DNA of 64,000 nucleotides, taken from positions 17,926,337 through 17,990,336 of the forward strand of contig AP026538.1 in the NCBI GenBank assembly GCA_026075535.2, written 5' to 3'. A program made the position numbers and the translations under genes. This stretch comes from Tricholoma matsutake (taxonomy: Eukaryota; Basidiomycota; Agaricomycetes; Agaricales; Tricholomataceae). The notes beneath the pieces were generated by a model. That model was not told the origin of the DNA. It did not search any database and worked only from the letters and a program-made list of their open reading frames with translations. The first letter of the stretch is position 1, and every line of letters begins with the position of its first letter. Shown in pieces: positions 1 to 11,655 of the stretch.

Positions 1-339
1 TCATTTTCTATGATTTTTCCGGATTTTATTACTAATTTTCCCTTGCTATCATGTTTGTACATGTTGACACTTTTATATTTAGAGGCGGAGTACCCCTTCC
101 GACACATACCCCTTGGTATGATGTCATTCAGCGGCCTTGATCTGCCTATCTCCGCCTTTTTCTATTTTCAGGTTATATTTGATTTTTGTCATCTTCACAT
201 ATACTGGACATCAGCAAGGGGATCCTTAGAGTTTTCTCTTTGGATTTCCCTTTGCTAGGTGTGTCCCCAATGCCTGTATTATGTAGTATAATTTTAACTT
301 TGGATTTCCCTTTGCTAGAGGCTTAGGTTGCCCTTATAG
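1..339 (+). repeat. LTR fragment of the chromovirus-B family
   Basis: This stretch matches, with scattered substitutions, the 3' three quarters of the LTRs at 40531-40955 and 46146-46560, and it stops at the same end (GGTTGCCCTTATAG). The rest of the LTR, and any internal region, would lie left of the window. Whether it is a solo LTR or the edge of a full element cannot be told. It differs from the other copies partly at CG/TG positions. Confidence 0.85.
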
Positions 340-437
340 GCCCCATGTTCACTTTTGTGTCATTTGCCAGTGTGGGCAGTAGATTAGAACCTAAAAAACA
401 GTTAGTTGTCAAAAAAATAAGGAACATTTGTTAGTTG
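340..437. repeat. Left flank of KDZ insertion, R1-like repeat fragment
   Basis: The words GTAGATTAGAACCTA and the A-rich tract after them resemble 48400-48470, part of dispersed repeat R1. The other side of the KDZ element (11660-11700) continues with a similar A-rich tract and ACTTACC. This suggests the KDZ element inserted into an R1 copy. The similarity is short and the assignment is tentative. Confidence 0.35.
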
Positions 438-443
438 AGTCAT

Positions 444-605
444 GGCTGGCATTATTGTTAACAATCTATCAGTGTTAGTCGATAGGCCATTGTGCACAGT
501 ACCGATGGTTTTATTACAATGACATTGTAATAGATATCCGATAGATGTAGTAGATGTTATTGTTAATGATTGTTAATGATTGTAGATGGTACCACAACCA
601 ACTGT
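444..605 (+). repeat. KDZ element left terminal inverted repeat
   Basis: From GCTGGCATTATTGTTAAC inward for about 160 bp this is the reverse complement of 11461-11655, with a few mismatches, many of them C/T or G/A. It contains the words GGCCATTGTGCACAGTAC and AATGACATTGTAATAGATAT, which recur inverted on the right. Confidence 0.85.
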
Positions 606-1385
606 AATACATTGTTAATGGTATTGGGGCCCATTGTAATATGTTGTTAATCATTGTAAATGGTACTGGCATCCATTGTAATATACATTGTTAATCATTG
701 CAAATGGTATACTGGCACCCATTGTAATACATTGTTAATTGTTGTAAATGGTTATTGGGCCCATTGTTAATCATTGTGAATGGTACTGGCATCCATTGTA
801 ATACATTGTTAATTGCTGTAAATGGTACTGGGGCCCATTGTAATACATTGTTAATCATTGTAAATGGTACTGGCATCCATTGTAATACATTGTCAATTGT
901 TGTAAATGGTACTGGCATCCATTGTAATACATTGTTAATTGTTGTAAATGGTACTGGTATCCATTGTAATACATTGTTAATAGTTGTAAATGGTACTGGC
1001 ACCCATTGTAATACATTGTTAATCATTGTAAATGGTACTGGGGCCCATTGTAATACATTGTTAATGGTACTGGCATCCATTGTAATACATTGTCAATTGT
1101 TGTAAATGGTACTGGCATCCATTGTAATACATTGTTAATCATTGTAAATGGTACTCGTGTCTATTGTAATACATTGTTAATGGTGCTGGGGCCCATTGTA
1201 ATATATTGTTAATCATTGTAAATAGTGCTGGGGCCCATTGTTAATCATTGTAAATGGTACTGGTGTCTGTTGTAATACATTGTTAATGATGCTGGGGCCC
1301 ATTGTAATATATTGTTAATCATTGTAAATAGTGCTGGGGCCCATTGTTAATCATTGTAAATGGTACTGGGGCCTATTGCTAATTT
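606..1385 (+). repeat. Left subterminal tandem array, 42-bp unit
   Basis: About eighteen units of a 42-bp repeat, some shortened, built of ATTGTAATACATTGTTAAT followed by a segment ending GTAAATGGTACTGG and CATCC, CACCC or GGCCC. Because 42 is a multiple of 3, both strands read open as 14-residue repeats; these are not proteins. Subterminal repeats of this kind are usual transposase-binding arrays, which is an inference here. Confidence 0.85.
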
Positions 1386-1398
1386 TGTTAACTGAACA

Positions 1399-4300
1399 TC
1401 AGTCATCTAATTCAAATGGATCATAATTTTCATCCTTTTCAACTTCTTCATCCTCCATCTCATCCTCCTCCTCTTCATCCTTCTCCTGATTGCTTGATCG
1501 ATTACTTTCTGGATTATCCATAGTCTTGGATTTCAAGGGATCTATTGCATTAGAATTTTTGTTAGTGATCAAATGGCTATACCGGTGACCCCATTCTGTT
1601 TCCATCTTGTTGGCTTGCATATAAGGCAGCCATGCCTTTGCAAAGCTCTCAGCCAAAGCTTTGCAAAAAAATGCTTGCTTTTGTGCATATGCAGTAACTC
1701 CATGGATAATGGCATTTTTGGCTGTGAGAAGACCAGGCTCAAGCTGAAGCCACCAGGATGCCTTCCACTCATAATATACGATCGTCCAGCGCATTTCCTC
1801 TTTGAGTAACTCAACCTCCTCCTCCCATCGCATCTTTCTTGCCTGAGATTTAGACCATTCTACACACATTCCTTCATCCAAAATCTGCTCTGAGGCATCC
1901 ACTTCAGTCTCTGTTGCTGGCCTTGGCACCAGCCAAATCCATGAGATTTCAAAGTGGCCTTTTCTCATGTCCAGTGCATCAGACATCTCCATAGAAAAAT
2001 CCATCCTCCCTGGTCCATGAACATCAGACTCCTTAAGCTCTTTTAGTCTGGTGTTCCATTCACCCATTGGATCAGCTGCAAGCAAGCAAGTACATGCAGC
2101 AGAGTAACACAGCATTGAAAGTTTTATACGATGGTTAAACTGATTGAACAAGGTGTGCATCCGAGTATTTGGGCAATTTCCAGTTCCACTGATGTTGACT
2201 TTTTTAAATTGCCAGAAGCCTGAGATAACACGCAGATAATGCTGTATATCGGCTAAAGCATCATCAGCTTGTGCAATATGCAAGCGGACTTCACATGATA
2301 GACATTTAGCAAAAGCCAGAGAGGGTTGTTGATTTGGTAGAAGTGATGAGGGAAGGAATAATGGTGTGGCCTCAGCTGTGGGTGATTCTTTGCTTGATTG
2401 TATCTCTGATAAAAGATTGGTATAAATCACTGAAACAAGGGAACCAGTTGAAGGAAGATAGGCCAACTGGACCTCTCACCAAAGATTGATATGCATCATA
2501 AGAATGTGGCACTTTTCTTCTAAATCTGCCAGCTGGGTTTGTGTTGTGTACTTTTTCAAAACTTTAATGTCATATGTGATGATGTGCCTTGACTCAAACA
2601 AGTTAGAGAAGATATTACCAAAACAAATTACAATTACATACTGCCATTCTTCAAGTTCTAGTCCAGTTGTAAGAAAAGTTGTTAAACTTGTCTTATGAGT
2701 TGCAACTTCTTCCAGAGCAGCTGAAGTTGATTCCTCTTTTGCAAGTTCAAGCTGCACATCTTGTACAGTAGTGCTTGCTGAAATGACATTAAAAACCTCA
2801 TTGCAAGAAGAGGAATTTCTACTTACATTGTCCTGGTTCCAAATATGGATTTGGTTTTGAATGGTCTTCCTTCCAAACATTGATCATTGTTTGCCAGGCA
2901 GTAATCGTAGCTGGTTGGAAAGTTGCTGAAAATTGATCAAACAGCTGCTGGTGCTTTGCATGCATTCCAACTGCCTTTTTTAAGTGGCATAAAAATTCTT
3001 GACCTATTATAAATATGTAATAGCTTATTGAAGGGGGAAAAAATAAAAAATAAAAAACTTATGGAAAACAAGTATTCTTCAAAAATTCAAACCACCCCAT
3101 TGATCATTTAAAGTCTCATGACGAGCACCTGGACCCATCTCCCATGTGCTTGGACCAAAGGGATTTGTCCTAGCCCATGTACTCTCAACTTCTTCACCAC
3201 AAGTATGCCCAACTCCATCCCAAAAGCCAAGTCCAAAATCTGCCTGACAATCAGTACCATGAGCATTGATATGCCAACTAGGGATTCCAAACTTGATAAC
3301 AGTTCCTTTACTCAGCTGCAGCTCTGGTGGAAACTTGGCCATCTGCTCATTAAAATTTTTGGAGTATTGACATCCAATATCATAAGTCAAAACAATGCGG
3401 GAAATGGCTTCTCCCCTGATTGACGATAAGATTATATAGTCAATATTGCAGAATATATTGGACAATCAGCATCAATTCAGCAAATAATAATTATAGTGCA
3501 CTGTACCATTCTCCTTTTTGCAGATTGCCAACTCCATTTCTTCGAATAAGACCATGGTGGGGACAAATAACAAGTATAACACCAGTAACCTTATATCCTG
3601 GTGTTAAATGAACAGCTGCCTGCACCAATGCATCATGCTCTGACTGACATGTGTTAACCTTGGAAAAGATTAGATCCACTATAAAACTGGCATTAAATAC
3701 AACATACCTCTGGCTGGTCAATGAAGTTTTTGATAAATGCTTGATAGGCTTCTTCCTCAACAAAATATCCCCACCCAGGAGCAAGTTCTGGATCATTTAT
3801 TCCACGCTCCTTTAACTGCTGTTTAAAGTTTCCATCAACTGCCAGAAATTGTGTATACAAATATCTACAAGTCATATATTAGTGCTGAATCACCATTGAG
3901 AATAGAGCTTACTGCTTTGGATCTGTGACATTCCAATTATCAGGTAGGTTTCATCCAGGATGGGGGCAGGCAGGACATTCGATAGCCAGTTCACCATGTG
4001 AAGTCACCTGGGCACCTTCAGAACAATGGCCACGACCTGATCATTTGAGCATTAGAAGATGGTGCCATATGCAAACAGCCTGTTGGAACTCAGATAGGCG
4101 ATCCTAAAAGGGAACTTACAATAAGCATGGCATAATCATCATTAGGAAAATTGAAACCAACAGGGGTTTAATCAAGCTCAAGACTATCTGTGGGGCGAAG
4201 GACTGTGTGACAAAAATCATATGCATTTACTCTGGCTTGTAGAGTCAACTCATGGTAGAAATCAAGACAGCAAAATGTAAAGGCATTTGGGAGCCAATTA

Positions 4301-5211
4301 AATGTTGCTGGAAACCACCCTGCTTGCAAAAGCTGTATATGATGAGGGACAATTACATTTTGGTGGCAGTCACAGAAGTCCACTGCAACACAATGAACAC
4401 CAGACAGGTCTGTTACAGTGAATGCAGGAGTCCCAGATATTGGTGAAATGCATTTGGCACCATCATGCCCCAGTTGGATGTGAAATCCTGCTTCACGAAG
4501 AGAAGACCTGCAAAAATAGAATCCATTCCATTGCTAGGTTTTATCAGTATTGAAAAATCAGTAATGGTAATAACTATATTTACCTCAATCCGATGTAGAG
4601 GGTGTGAAGCATGGGCAGCAAGCAAACAGCCTCTGCATTGCAGTAAACCACCATCAATGCAATCTAGACATTTCCAGCTGGCATGGATTTGTTGTTGACA
4701 ACTAGAACAAGTGTCATGGCCCAAATGACTAGCCAGACCATCATCCCAAAGCAGCTAAGTAAACAGGCTTGACAATATGAAAGCCAATCCTGAAGTTTCA
4801 TCTACAAATATAATTAAGTATGATGTCATTATAAAGCAATTGTACTCTTACTGTTGTTGTATTCTTTTTCTTGAGTTTAGGCTTTGCAGGAGATACATCG
4901 TCACTTTCTGCTGTTTGAATATCGGCAACCAATCCAGAAGTAGAATCCAAGGCTGCTGCTTCAGACAAGGGTGTAAAGCAATTATCAGAAGTGGGAGATG
5001 CAGATGAAGAATCCATGTCTTGTGTTTGATATCCACGATGACCACTAGCACTAGTTCGTAAAGTGACAATCTGATTTTTCTTTGATGTCGCTGCCCCCTC
5101 TGTGGTTAAGCCAGATCTGGCAGTTGTAGGTGTACAAAAGGCTGGTTTTGTTCATTTTGCAGTTGATCCAGCAGATGATACTGAGCTATTGTCTTTCCAC
5201 TTCAGTGGCAT
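1399..5211 (-). pseudogene. KDZ transposase with CxC2-like zinc domain (degenerate)
   Basis: The reading starts at a Met at 5211 and runs through several exons or frames to a stop at 1399. In order: a Ser/Thr-rich N-terminus; a Cys cluster near 4720-4590 (CSSCQQQIHASWKCLDC, then CRGCLLAAHASHPLHRIE) matching the CxC2 domain of KDZ transposases; a GVHCVAVDFCDC / WFPATFNWLP block (4400-4250); LAVDGNFKQQ (about 3840); CQSEHDALVQA and CPHHGLIRRNGVGNLQKGE (3650-3510); the core YDIGCQYSKN (about 3380) and GVGHTCGEEVESTWA (about 3215); and a C-terminal helical and acidic tail (2466-1399). These are hallmark KDZ blocks. An in-frame TGA near 5155 and frame changes between blocks, not all explained by introns, argue for a pseudogene. 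It would cut and paste the element. Confidence 0.85.
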
Positions 5212-5354
5212 GGTGGAAAAAGTAACTTGAGCTACACAAAAAAACAAAGACAAACTACACCGACTCAAAGCCCCCATCTGAGTCACTCCTCTTGTCACCC
5301 TCCTCTTCATCATCTGACACTATACTCTCTAACATCTCATCTAAAGCTGCCTTG

Positions 5355-5985
5355 TTACAATTTTCCTTGTAACTCATGGGACCCGACTGACCTGACCAAC
5401 CCGACGATCCCCTCCAGACAGGAGGCACTCCATGATTCATGCCTAGGGCATGTCCTTGACACCAGACACATGCATGACGCATGCTGACTGCATGCATTCA
5501 ATCCCCTTCCCATGGAAGGCACCCTTGACGCATGGTGACTCCATGCACCCGAACCCACTCCCACACATGCTGTGATACAACAGCCTCTTGACATGAGGTC
5601 CATGACATTGGACTCTCACGATTGGCATGCTGCGCCGCAGCATGTCCTTGACATTGGACGCCTCATGCAAGGCATGAGGTCTATTGTTTCTATTCTTACT
5701 TGATACACATCTATCTTTCTGATTGGACGATAAGGACCTTCCTCGTAGTATAAGTACTGCAACTCGTAGTAGGGATGTCCTTAGTTTAGATCTAGGCAAT
5801 CTACAGCTTTAACTTGTGAACTCGCAAACTTACTCGAAACCACTAAGGAAGCCCCTTAGTGCGTGAACCCGAACGACTCTATGCAGAAGGCCTGCTAGAG
5901 TGCACTATCTCTCTTATGTCGGATGCTCTGAGTAGGACTAGTGCCGAACAACTTGTCGAGGAAGCACCTCGTCAAATGACATTGA
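5355..5985. repeat. CpG-rich insertion, possibly a solo LTR
   Basis: This block between the transposase and dioxygenase genes is richer in CpG than its neighbours and lacks conserved coding. It runs from about TGTTACAATTTTCC or TGTAACTCATGGG to AAATGACA, so TGT..ACA ends are possible, but I found no matching target duplication. It holds a perfect 9-bp-arm palindrome (CATGCTGCG, C, CGCAGCATG) at 5626-5644. CpG retention suggests a more recent insertion than the host transposon. Calling it an LTR is a guess from its ends and size. Confidence 0.3.
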
Positions 5986-5999
5986 CTAGATCGAGTGGT

Positions 6000-7452
6000 T
6001 GAGGCTTTGCCCTTAACATGCCTGCTCCTTAGCATACTTCTTCCAAAGCCCTGGAATCCGATTTGGAGTAATGATAGCAAGCCCAACCTGATTGTATTGA
6101 GAAATGGCATCTGTCTTTGGAGGGTAATCTTGGAGGCTAGTACCATGAAAATGTGAGGGATCCCATGCAACGATTGTATCATTACCTCCTTTGGCATGAA
6201 TACTATACTTACAGTTGTAGAAGTGGTCACCCTGATCTTCTCTTAAAGTCCTTGATATCGTCCAGGCAGTAGCAAACTTGTGTGGCTGATTGACCTCCTT
6301 ATGAACAAACCTAGAACAGAAACATTGTTAGTCAGGAGAAGCTGTAATATAACTGGTGGTAAATGCCTAGAATAATTTGCAGCCATTGCACCTGAAGGAG
6401 GAGTGAGCTCTGCCCAGTCAAAATTGAATGATTCTTCTCCAATTTCCAACTCTAACTCCCCTCTAACACTATTCTCCTCAAAGCCCTCAACAATCTTCTT
6501 GTTCATCCAATAAATCCCAGTCTCAGCAAGCCAAGTGACAATATCATCTGAGAGCTCATTGGGAAGTCATCTGCGAATAAGCATCCACAGAAGAGAGGAA
6601 GCATGGGCAGTCCTCTCATTGAGACGATCGACAGATTCATCAGACAGCTTCTTTGACTTGATATTTTTGACCCAACCAATCATAGGCTTGCTTTGTGCTC
6701 CAGCAGAAACTCCAGTCTGAATGATGCTGCCTAGATCAGCAAGCTAACAAAAGTTTGAATTAAGATAATGAATATTAGAACAAGATGCTTACTCACATGC
6801 TCTTGTGATACTTTACATTATCTTTGATGATATCTTCCATGCAACAAAGAAGTGCTGGATGGCCAACAAAATTCTGAATGATAACCATCACCAGCTCCTG
6901 TGTTCTCTTATCGTAGACAATAACAGTATCCTGCTCTCCAAAATCCCCCTGAAGTTTCTTAGGATCAACAAAAAATAAAGGATATCGCAGGTGCCTGGGA
7001 TTGGGCTGCTTTCCTGTTTCGATGTACCCCTTCCATCTCTGCTCAATTGCAAAAGATTCCACCATCCAGTGGTATTTGGGTGGATAAGGGGTTTTGAGCT
7101 TGGAAACATATACAACTTGAATCTTGCCCAGAAAGGTTGACTTTTCATCATCAGTCCAATCCAAACTGATTGAGGTGCTGAACTGCCTCTTGTCGGTTCT
7201 GCAGGAAGTATTGCTGCCGCTGGTATAATGCATCACTGATGCGATGAAAGAGGTTATGCAACTGGTCATAGTTGCCAAACCAGGTGGTGACTGATCAAAA
7301 GCACCAGGCAGGGATTTGCGAAGGTGGGAGACAAAGATTGTTTTTCTAGCAGGGGATGTCTCAATTTCCAGCAGATCAAGAAGATCAGCATCTTCCTTTA
7401 CAGTGGTAAAGATTGCAGATTGCTCAGCTCTTGCTTTCCAATTCTTGGACAT
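6000..7452 (-). pseudogene. TET/JBP-like 2-oxoglutarate/Fe(II) dioxygenase (degenerate)
   Basis: The likely start is the Met at 7452 (MSKNWKARAEQS). The N-terminal exon contains a YPLFFVDPKKLQGDF block and ends near 6793. The next exon (about 6750-6360) has an in-frame TGA at an Arg context near 6572. The catalytic part is at 6330-6010: FVHKEVNQPHKFATAWT (metal-binding HxD position reads HKE, 6295-6303), then NCKYSIHAKGGNDTIVAWD, HFHGTSLQDYPP with the distal His, and GLAIITPNRIPGLWKKY with the candidate 2-oxoglutarate Arg. The layout matches fungal TET/JBP enzymes, which oxidise 5-methylcytosine and are known cargo of KDZ elements. HKE instead of HKD, plus stops, implies loss of activity. A different 2OG oxygenase family cannot be excluded without a profile search. 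Confidence 0.6.
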
Positions 7453-7846
7453 TGTGGATAGGCAGATAGGTTTGGCGATAGTAGATGTGGTGTTTACAGG
7501 GGCACCTGGGCAGGTTATGGGCAACAATGTCGCTATGGTGTGGCTGTGCTGTAATTGCCTGCAAGCCACCACGTCCACCTTGGCCTGTGAAGGCTGCAGC
7601 ACCACTGTGCACGGTCCAAGCAATTCCCCTGGACATCCAGGTTTTGCTTGCCCAGTGGTAGCTGTAGCTGTAGCATGTGCCAGATGCATCATTACTGGCC
7701 AGGCAAGTCTACCTAGTAGCACAACAGTTACCACATCCACAGCACAAAAAACAGTTGGAGCGGCGACAGACCCCACCACCCATACCTCAAACTGGCCCCA
7801 GGACCATGATCATTACTGACCCCACTGCCCCTGTTATCCACCACAG

Positions 7847-8280
7847 ACGATGACAATGAAGGGAGGGGATGACAATGACAATGACAAGCCCCTGCTCGCA
7901 GAGTGGGCAGGAGGGACTTGGAGGGGAGACAATGCCAAGAGGAAGTGGACAACGAAGAGAGGAGGGACATCTACAGCAAAGAAAGGGGGGGACGACTACA
8001 ACGAAGAGAGGGGAATGACCATAGTGAAGAGGGGGGGGACCAGAACCGAATGAAACAAAGGCCCAAGAGATGTTGTTGACATCTCTTGGGCCATAGGTAT
8101 GTTTGTTTCTTCTCTTCTTGTTTCATTTTCATTTTACTAACAAACTTTTTAGGTATTAATTTAACTATTGACACCGACAAATTGTTTCATCACACCACCT
8201 GCCTCCAGCCTCACAAGCAACTGCTCGTGGGGTGGATCATGGGTGGATTGCCAATGGTGGTGATGACTGATGGTGACGAC
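7847..8280 (+). repeat. R1 dispersed repeat, copy 1 in the KDZ element
   Basis: This is near-identical over about 330 bp to 8377-8710. It holds a purine-rich GACAATGA-type tract, a 14-bp-arm hairpin (8060-8092), an intron-like segment (8097-8152: GTATGT, TACTAAC, TTTTTAG), and a GCAACTGCTCGTGGGGTGG word near 8218. Related sequence occurs at 30850-31900, 46600-46980 and 47600-48530. No confident protein is encoded. Confidence 0.75.
8060..8092 (+). other. Perfect hairpin, 14-bp arms
   Basis: GGCCCAAGAGATGT, loop TGTTG, then ACATCTCTTGGGCC form a perfect inverted repeat just 4 bases before an intron-like donor (ATAG then GTATGT at 8097). Confidence 0.85.
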
Positions 8281-8376
8281 TGAGGGGGACAACTACAATG
8301 AAGAGTGGGGATGGACAACCACAACAAAGGGAGGGGACCACGACAATGACAATGAATGGAGGGGATGACCACGATG

Positions 8377-8760
8377 ATGACAATGAAGGGAGGGGATGAC
8401 AATGACAATGACAAGCCCCTGCTCACAGAGTGGGCAGGAGGGACTTGGAGGGGAGACGATGCTGAGAGGAAGCAGACAATGAAGAGAGGGGGGACATCTA
8501 CAACAAAGAAAGGGGGGGATGACTACAATGAAGAGAGGGGAATGACCATAGTGAAGAGAGGGGGGACCAGAACCGAATGAAACGAAGGCCCAAGAGACGT
8601 CGTCAACATCTCTTGGGCCATAGGTATGTTTGTTTCTTCTCTTCTCTTCTCATTTCATTTTCATTTTACTAACAAACTTTTTAGGTATTAATTTAACTAT
8701 TGGCACCGACAAACACAACTGCCGCCGCAAGCATCTGCTCATGGGGTGGATCCCTATCCC
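8377..8760 (+). repeat. R1 dispersed repeat, copy 2 in the KDZ element
   Basis: A direct duplicate of 7847-8180, about 530 bp downstream, with the same order: purine tract, hairpin, intron-like segment (8624-8684), and a CATCTGCTCATGGGGTGG word near 8734. Differences from copy 1 include CG/TG changes in the hairpin. Confidence 0.75.
8587..8619 (+). other. Hairpin in second R1 copy (arms with CpG variants)
   Basis: GGCCCAAGAGACGT, CGTCA, ACATCTCTTGGGCC: the same hairpin as at 8060, with one arm retaining ACGT where the other copy has ATGT, giving one mismatch. The pair shows a C-to-T transition at a CpG between the copies. Confidence 0.8.
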
Positions 8761-8982
8761 AGCCCCAATGATGACAGCATTGCATGGGATCTTTCATACC
8801 TATATGCAATTAGGTAGGTACTGTTAATGTAGTACTGTACCAATGATAAATCTATTTACAATGTATTTTAATTGCAAAACCTGCAGTAAGGACATGGCTT
8901 GGCTGTAAAACATGATCACGTGGGGTTTGCCTTGCTTGTCACATTGCACATATCTCCAAATTTCTTCGCAATTTTCACTACT

Positions 8983-11024
8983 ATGCCAAAAGCAGCTTGG
9001 ATGACTACTGAGCAACATGCCTGGCTTTACAACCTGCTTGCAGGGTTTCGTGAAGCACAGGAGAGTAAAACAGTTCCCACCTTTCTTGCTAAAGCTTACA
9101 AAGACTTCCACAACAAATGGCCTGCCAATGCCCCATCTGCTAAGGAGATAGAGTTTGCAAAAGGAAATGAGGAGCATAGAAAACTCCTCAAGCTCAAGAC
9201 AAGTGAAAAGGTAATTTGTCCAACAGTTATATACTTTCGTTCAGCATATGATAATATTGGGCAGCAAATTCACAATTGGATTTATAATAAGAGTCGTGGT
9301 TTGAGTTTGGGTTCTGGCACTCGAAGGTTCTAAATCTCAAGAGCACTTCACGACTATTACATCACTAGGAAGCATTTGCGAAGTTATATTGAGAAGAGCT
9401 TAAACTGAAGTTCAACACTGAGTGGGAAGCACATAAAGAAGCCAATCTGACTAAGGAGTTTACACATCACGATCACTTTACCTTTCATAACCAGAAGATG
9501 CAGGAATGGTACAATTCAGCCAATGAAACCACCAAGGAAAAGGTAGAAGAGTTTCAGCAAGAGTATAAGTCCATGAACAGTGAAGGCAATAATCCCAATC
9601 ACATGCTACAAAAGTAAGTGTTGCAAATCTGGGCCATCATGACTTGAATTATATTCTAATTTGCAATAGCCATATTGACATGCTCCCTTGTACAATTGAA
9701 GATGCTGCCAAGAATATTGCCAGGCAAACAGGTTGGGCTTGTACAATCATCGTGGGAGGACCAATGCCTCAAGAAGGAGGTGCCATTCAAACTCTTGTGT
9801 AAGTGACTTGACCCATCATTTCTCGTGAATCTAACCTTCAAATTGATAGCTTGAATGAAGGAACTACATTAAAGGGTCAATCATTGGCCCAGTTTCTGGG
9901 AAGCTCATATAACAAAGATTTTCTATCACACTTTGATAGGTTTCTTGAAGCTGCTTATGGTGACAGTCTTAAAAGCATCCAGTATTCAGAGCTCATTGTT
10001 TGCAATAGATAAGAAGACTTGTGATTCCCGAGCATTGGAAGGTCGCGACTCCTGCACCTGCTGTTGTCGATACTACCCCTTCTGCATCTGCTGATGTCGA
10101 CCCTACCCCTTCTGCACCTGCTGATGTCAATGCTACCCCTTCTGCATCTACTGTGACCCTTTCTGATTATGAGAAGAAACGAGCGAGTAATATTGCAAGA
10201 AATAATCAATTATCACATGAACTAGGATTGGGTAAAGGGGCTTTGAATTTGATCAACAAATCATCAAAAAAGGGAAAGGGCAAGAAAACAAAGTAAGCAA
10301 TACTTATTTGCTTTGACTATGAGGCTAATGCAAATGAAGAGCTGCTTCTAATGCTGGAGACATGACAAGGGCACTGAAACCCTTCCAAATGCAGCATCGC
10401 TGATATCATTCTCTGCTTCCACACCTTCCAGTAATGATATTATTGTACCCCAACTTCCTACAGCTGACAAAGCAGACAGTGCTGTGATCGCTATTCTTCC
10501 TTTCTTGAAGAAGATTTCAGATGAAGAGTTTTGGGTCAATCTATTGAAAAACTGGGTTTTGTTTGAGACTGAGATCCACAAAAAACTGTAAGTGCTAGCT
10601 AATTACCAATTCACAATCTAATAGTAGCAATGTCTAGTGTTTGCCTACCAAGAATCGACCTGGTGAGATTGGAGTATGGCTGAAGAATGGCCGGTGGTTG
10701 CAAGCTGATCAAATGCCACAGTTGAAGAATATCAAAGATTTTGGCAATCGCTGGGTTGCATGGTGGAAGGCTATTCAGCCAGGCTGGCGAGGTGATGAAC
10801 TCTCTCAACTTATACCCTCTGACCCTTCATGGTCACAGCTGTTATGTGGTGGAGCGAATGGCTTTCTTGTGGTTATTCTTGCTTTGGCTTGGTGGATGCA
10901 AGGTAATACTTCTTCTGGTGATTCTGACTTGCTTCGCCTTAAAACAGCAGTGGTGGATGTTAGTTGGACTTTGGTCCAGCTAAAGATTGCCTTGGATGCC
11001 AGAGAGGATCAGGGGAAAAAGTGA
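8983..11024 (+). pseudogene. KDZ-associated cargo gene of unknown function (degenerate)
   Basis: From MPKAAWMTTEQHAWLYNLL (8983) the reading continues over several exons: KRFHNKWP-like DFHNKWPANAPS (about 9105), an intron near 9211-9255, QIHNWIYNKSRG, ITRKHLRSYIEK, FHNQKMQEWYNSANETTKEK (9480-9545), GWACTIIVGGPMPQEGG (9735-9785), a Thr/Pro-rich segment of short repeats (10055-10165), then an open exon to 11024 with GEIGVWLKNGRW, WVAWWKAIQPGWRGDE and GGANGFLVVILALAWW. I recognise this as a conserved protein that accompanies KDZ transposases in basidiomycetes, but it has no assigned function. Stops at about 10010-10290 and 10300 and frame changes indicate decay. Its transcription is divergent from the dioxygenase gene. 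Confidence 0.6.
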
Positions 11025-11269
11025 GGGATTGACGACACTGAAAATGGGAAATTGCCTGCCACAAAAAAGTATGTGGTGTCCTTTTTTTTAGATCAAACTA
11101 ACATTTATCAGATCTCGAATTACTCATCCACATTAATTATACTTTGTGGTATCCAATAGACTAGGATTATAATCACATTTGTTTGGCAATATTTCCTGCT
11201 ATGACTTAAAACAGAGTGAAATACTATTTATTTATTAGCAATGATTTACAATAGTTCAAATATTATTTG

Positions 11270-11460
11270 CAAGCATTAAGAATGAGTCCCAGTACCATTT
11301 ACAATGATTAACAATGGGTGCCAGTACCATTTACAATGATTAACAATAGGCCCCAGTACCATTTACAATGATTAACAATGTATTACAATGGGTGCCAGTA
11401 CCATTTACAACTATTAACAATGTATTACAATGGATGCCAGTACCATTTATAATGATTAAC
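11270..11460 (-). repeat. Right subterminal tandem array, 42-bp unit
   Basis: Four to five units of the same 42-bp repeat as at 606-1385, inverted (CCAGTACCATTTACAATGATT). The right array is about a quarter the length of the left one. Confidence 0.85.
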
Positions 11461-11655
11461 AATGGGCCCCAATACCATTAACAATGTATTACAGTTGGTT
11501 GTGGTACCATCTACAATCATTAACAATCATTAACAATAACATCTACTAAGTCTATCAGATATCTATTACAATGTCATTGTAATAAAATCATCAGTACTGT
11601 GCACAATGGCCTATTGACTAGCACCGATAGATTGTTAACAATAATGCCAGCTACT
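11461..11655 (-). repeat. KDZ element right terminal inverted repeat
   Basis: Inverted partner of 444-605, ending GTTAACAATAATGCCAGC. Mismatches to the left copy are mostly transitions. Confidence 0.85.

Noticed and set aside
691..1105. Long overlapping open frames on both strands
   Set aside because: They are 14-residue repeats produced by the 42-bp tandem unit; nothing else supports coding.
606..1385. CRISPR-like regular repeats
   Set aside because: Units are contiguous without unique spacers, the array lies in a eukaryotic transposon end, and no cas-like gene exists.
7453..7779. N-terminal extension of the dioxygenase frame
   Set aside because: Composition is Val/Ala/Thr-rich without conserved blocks, and the conserved part starts at the Met at 7452.
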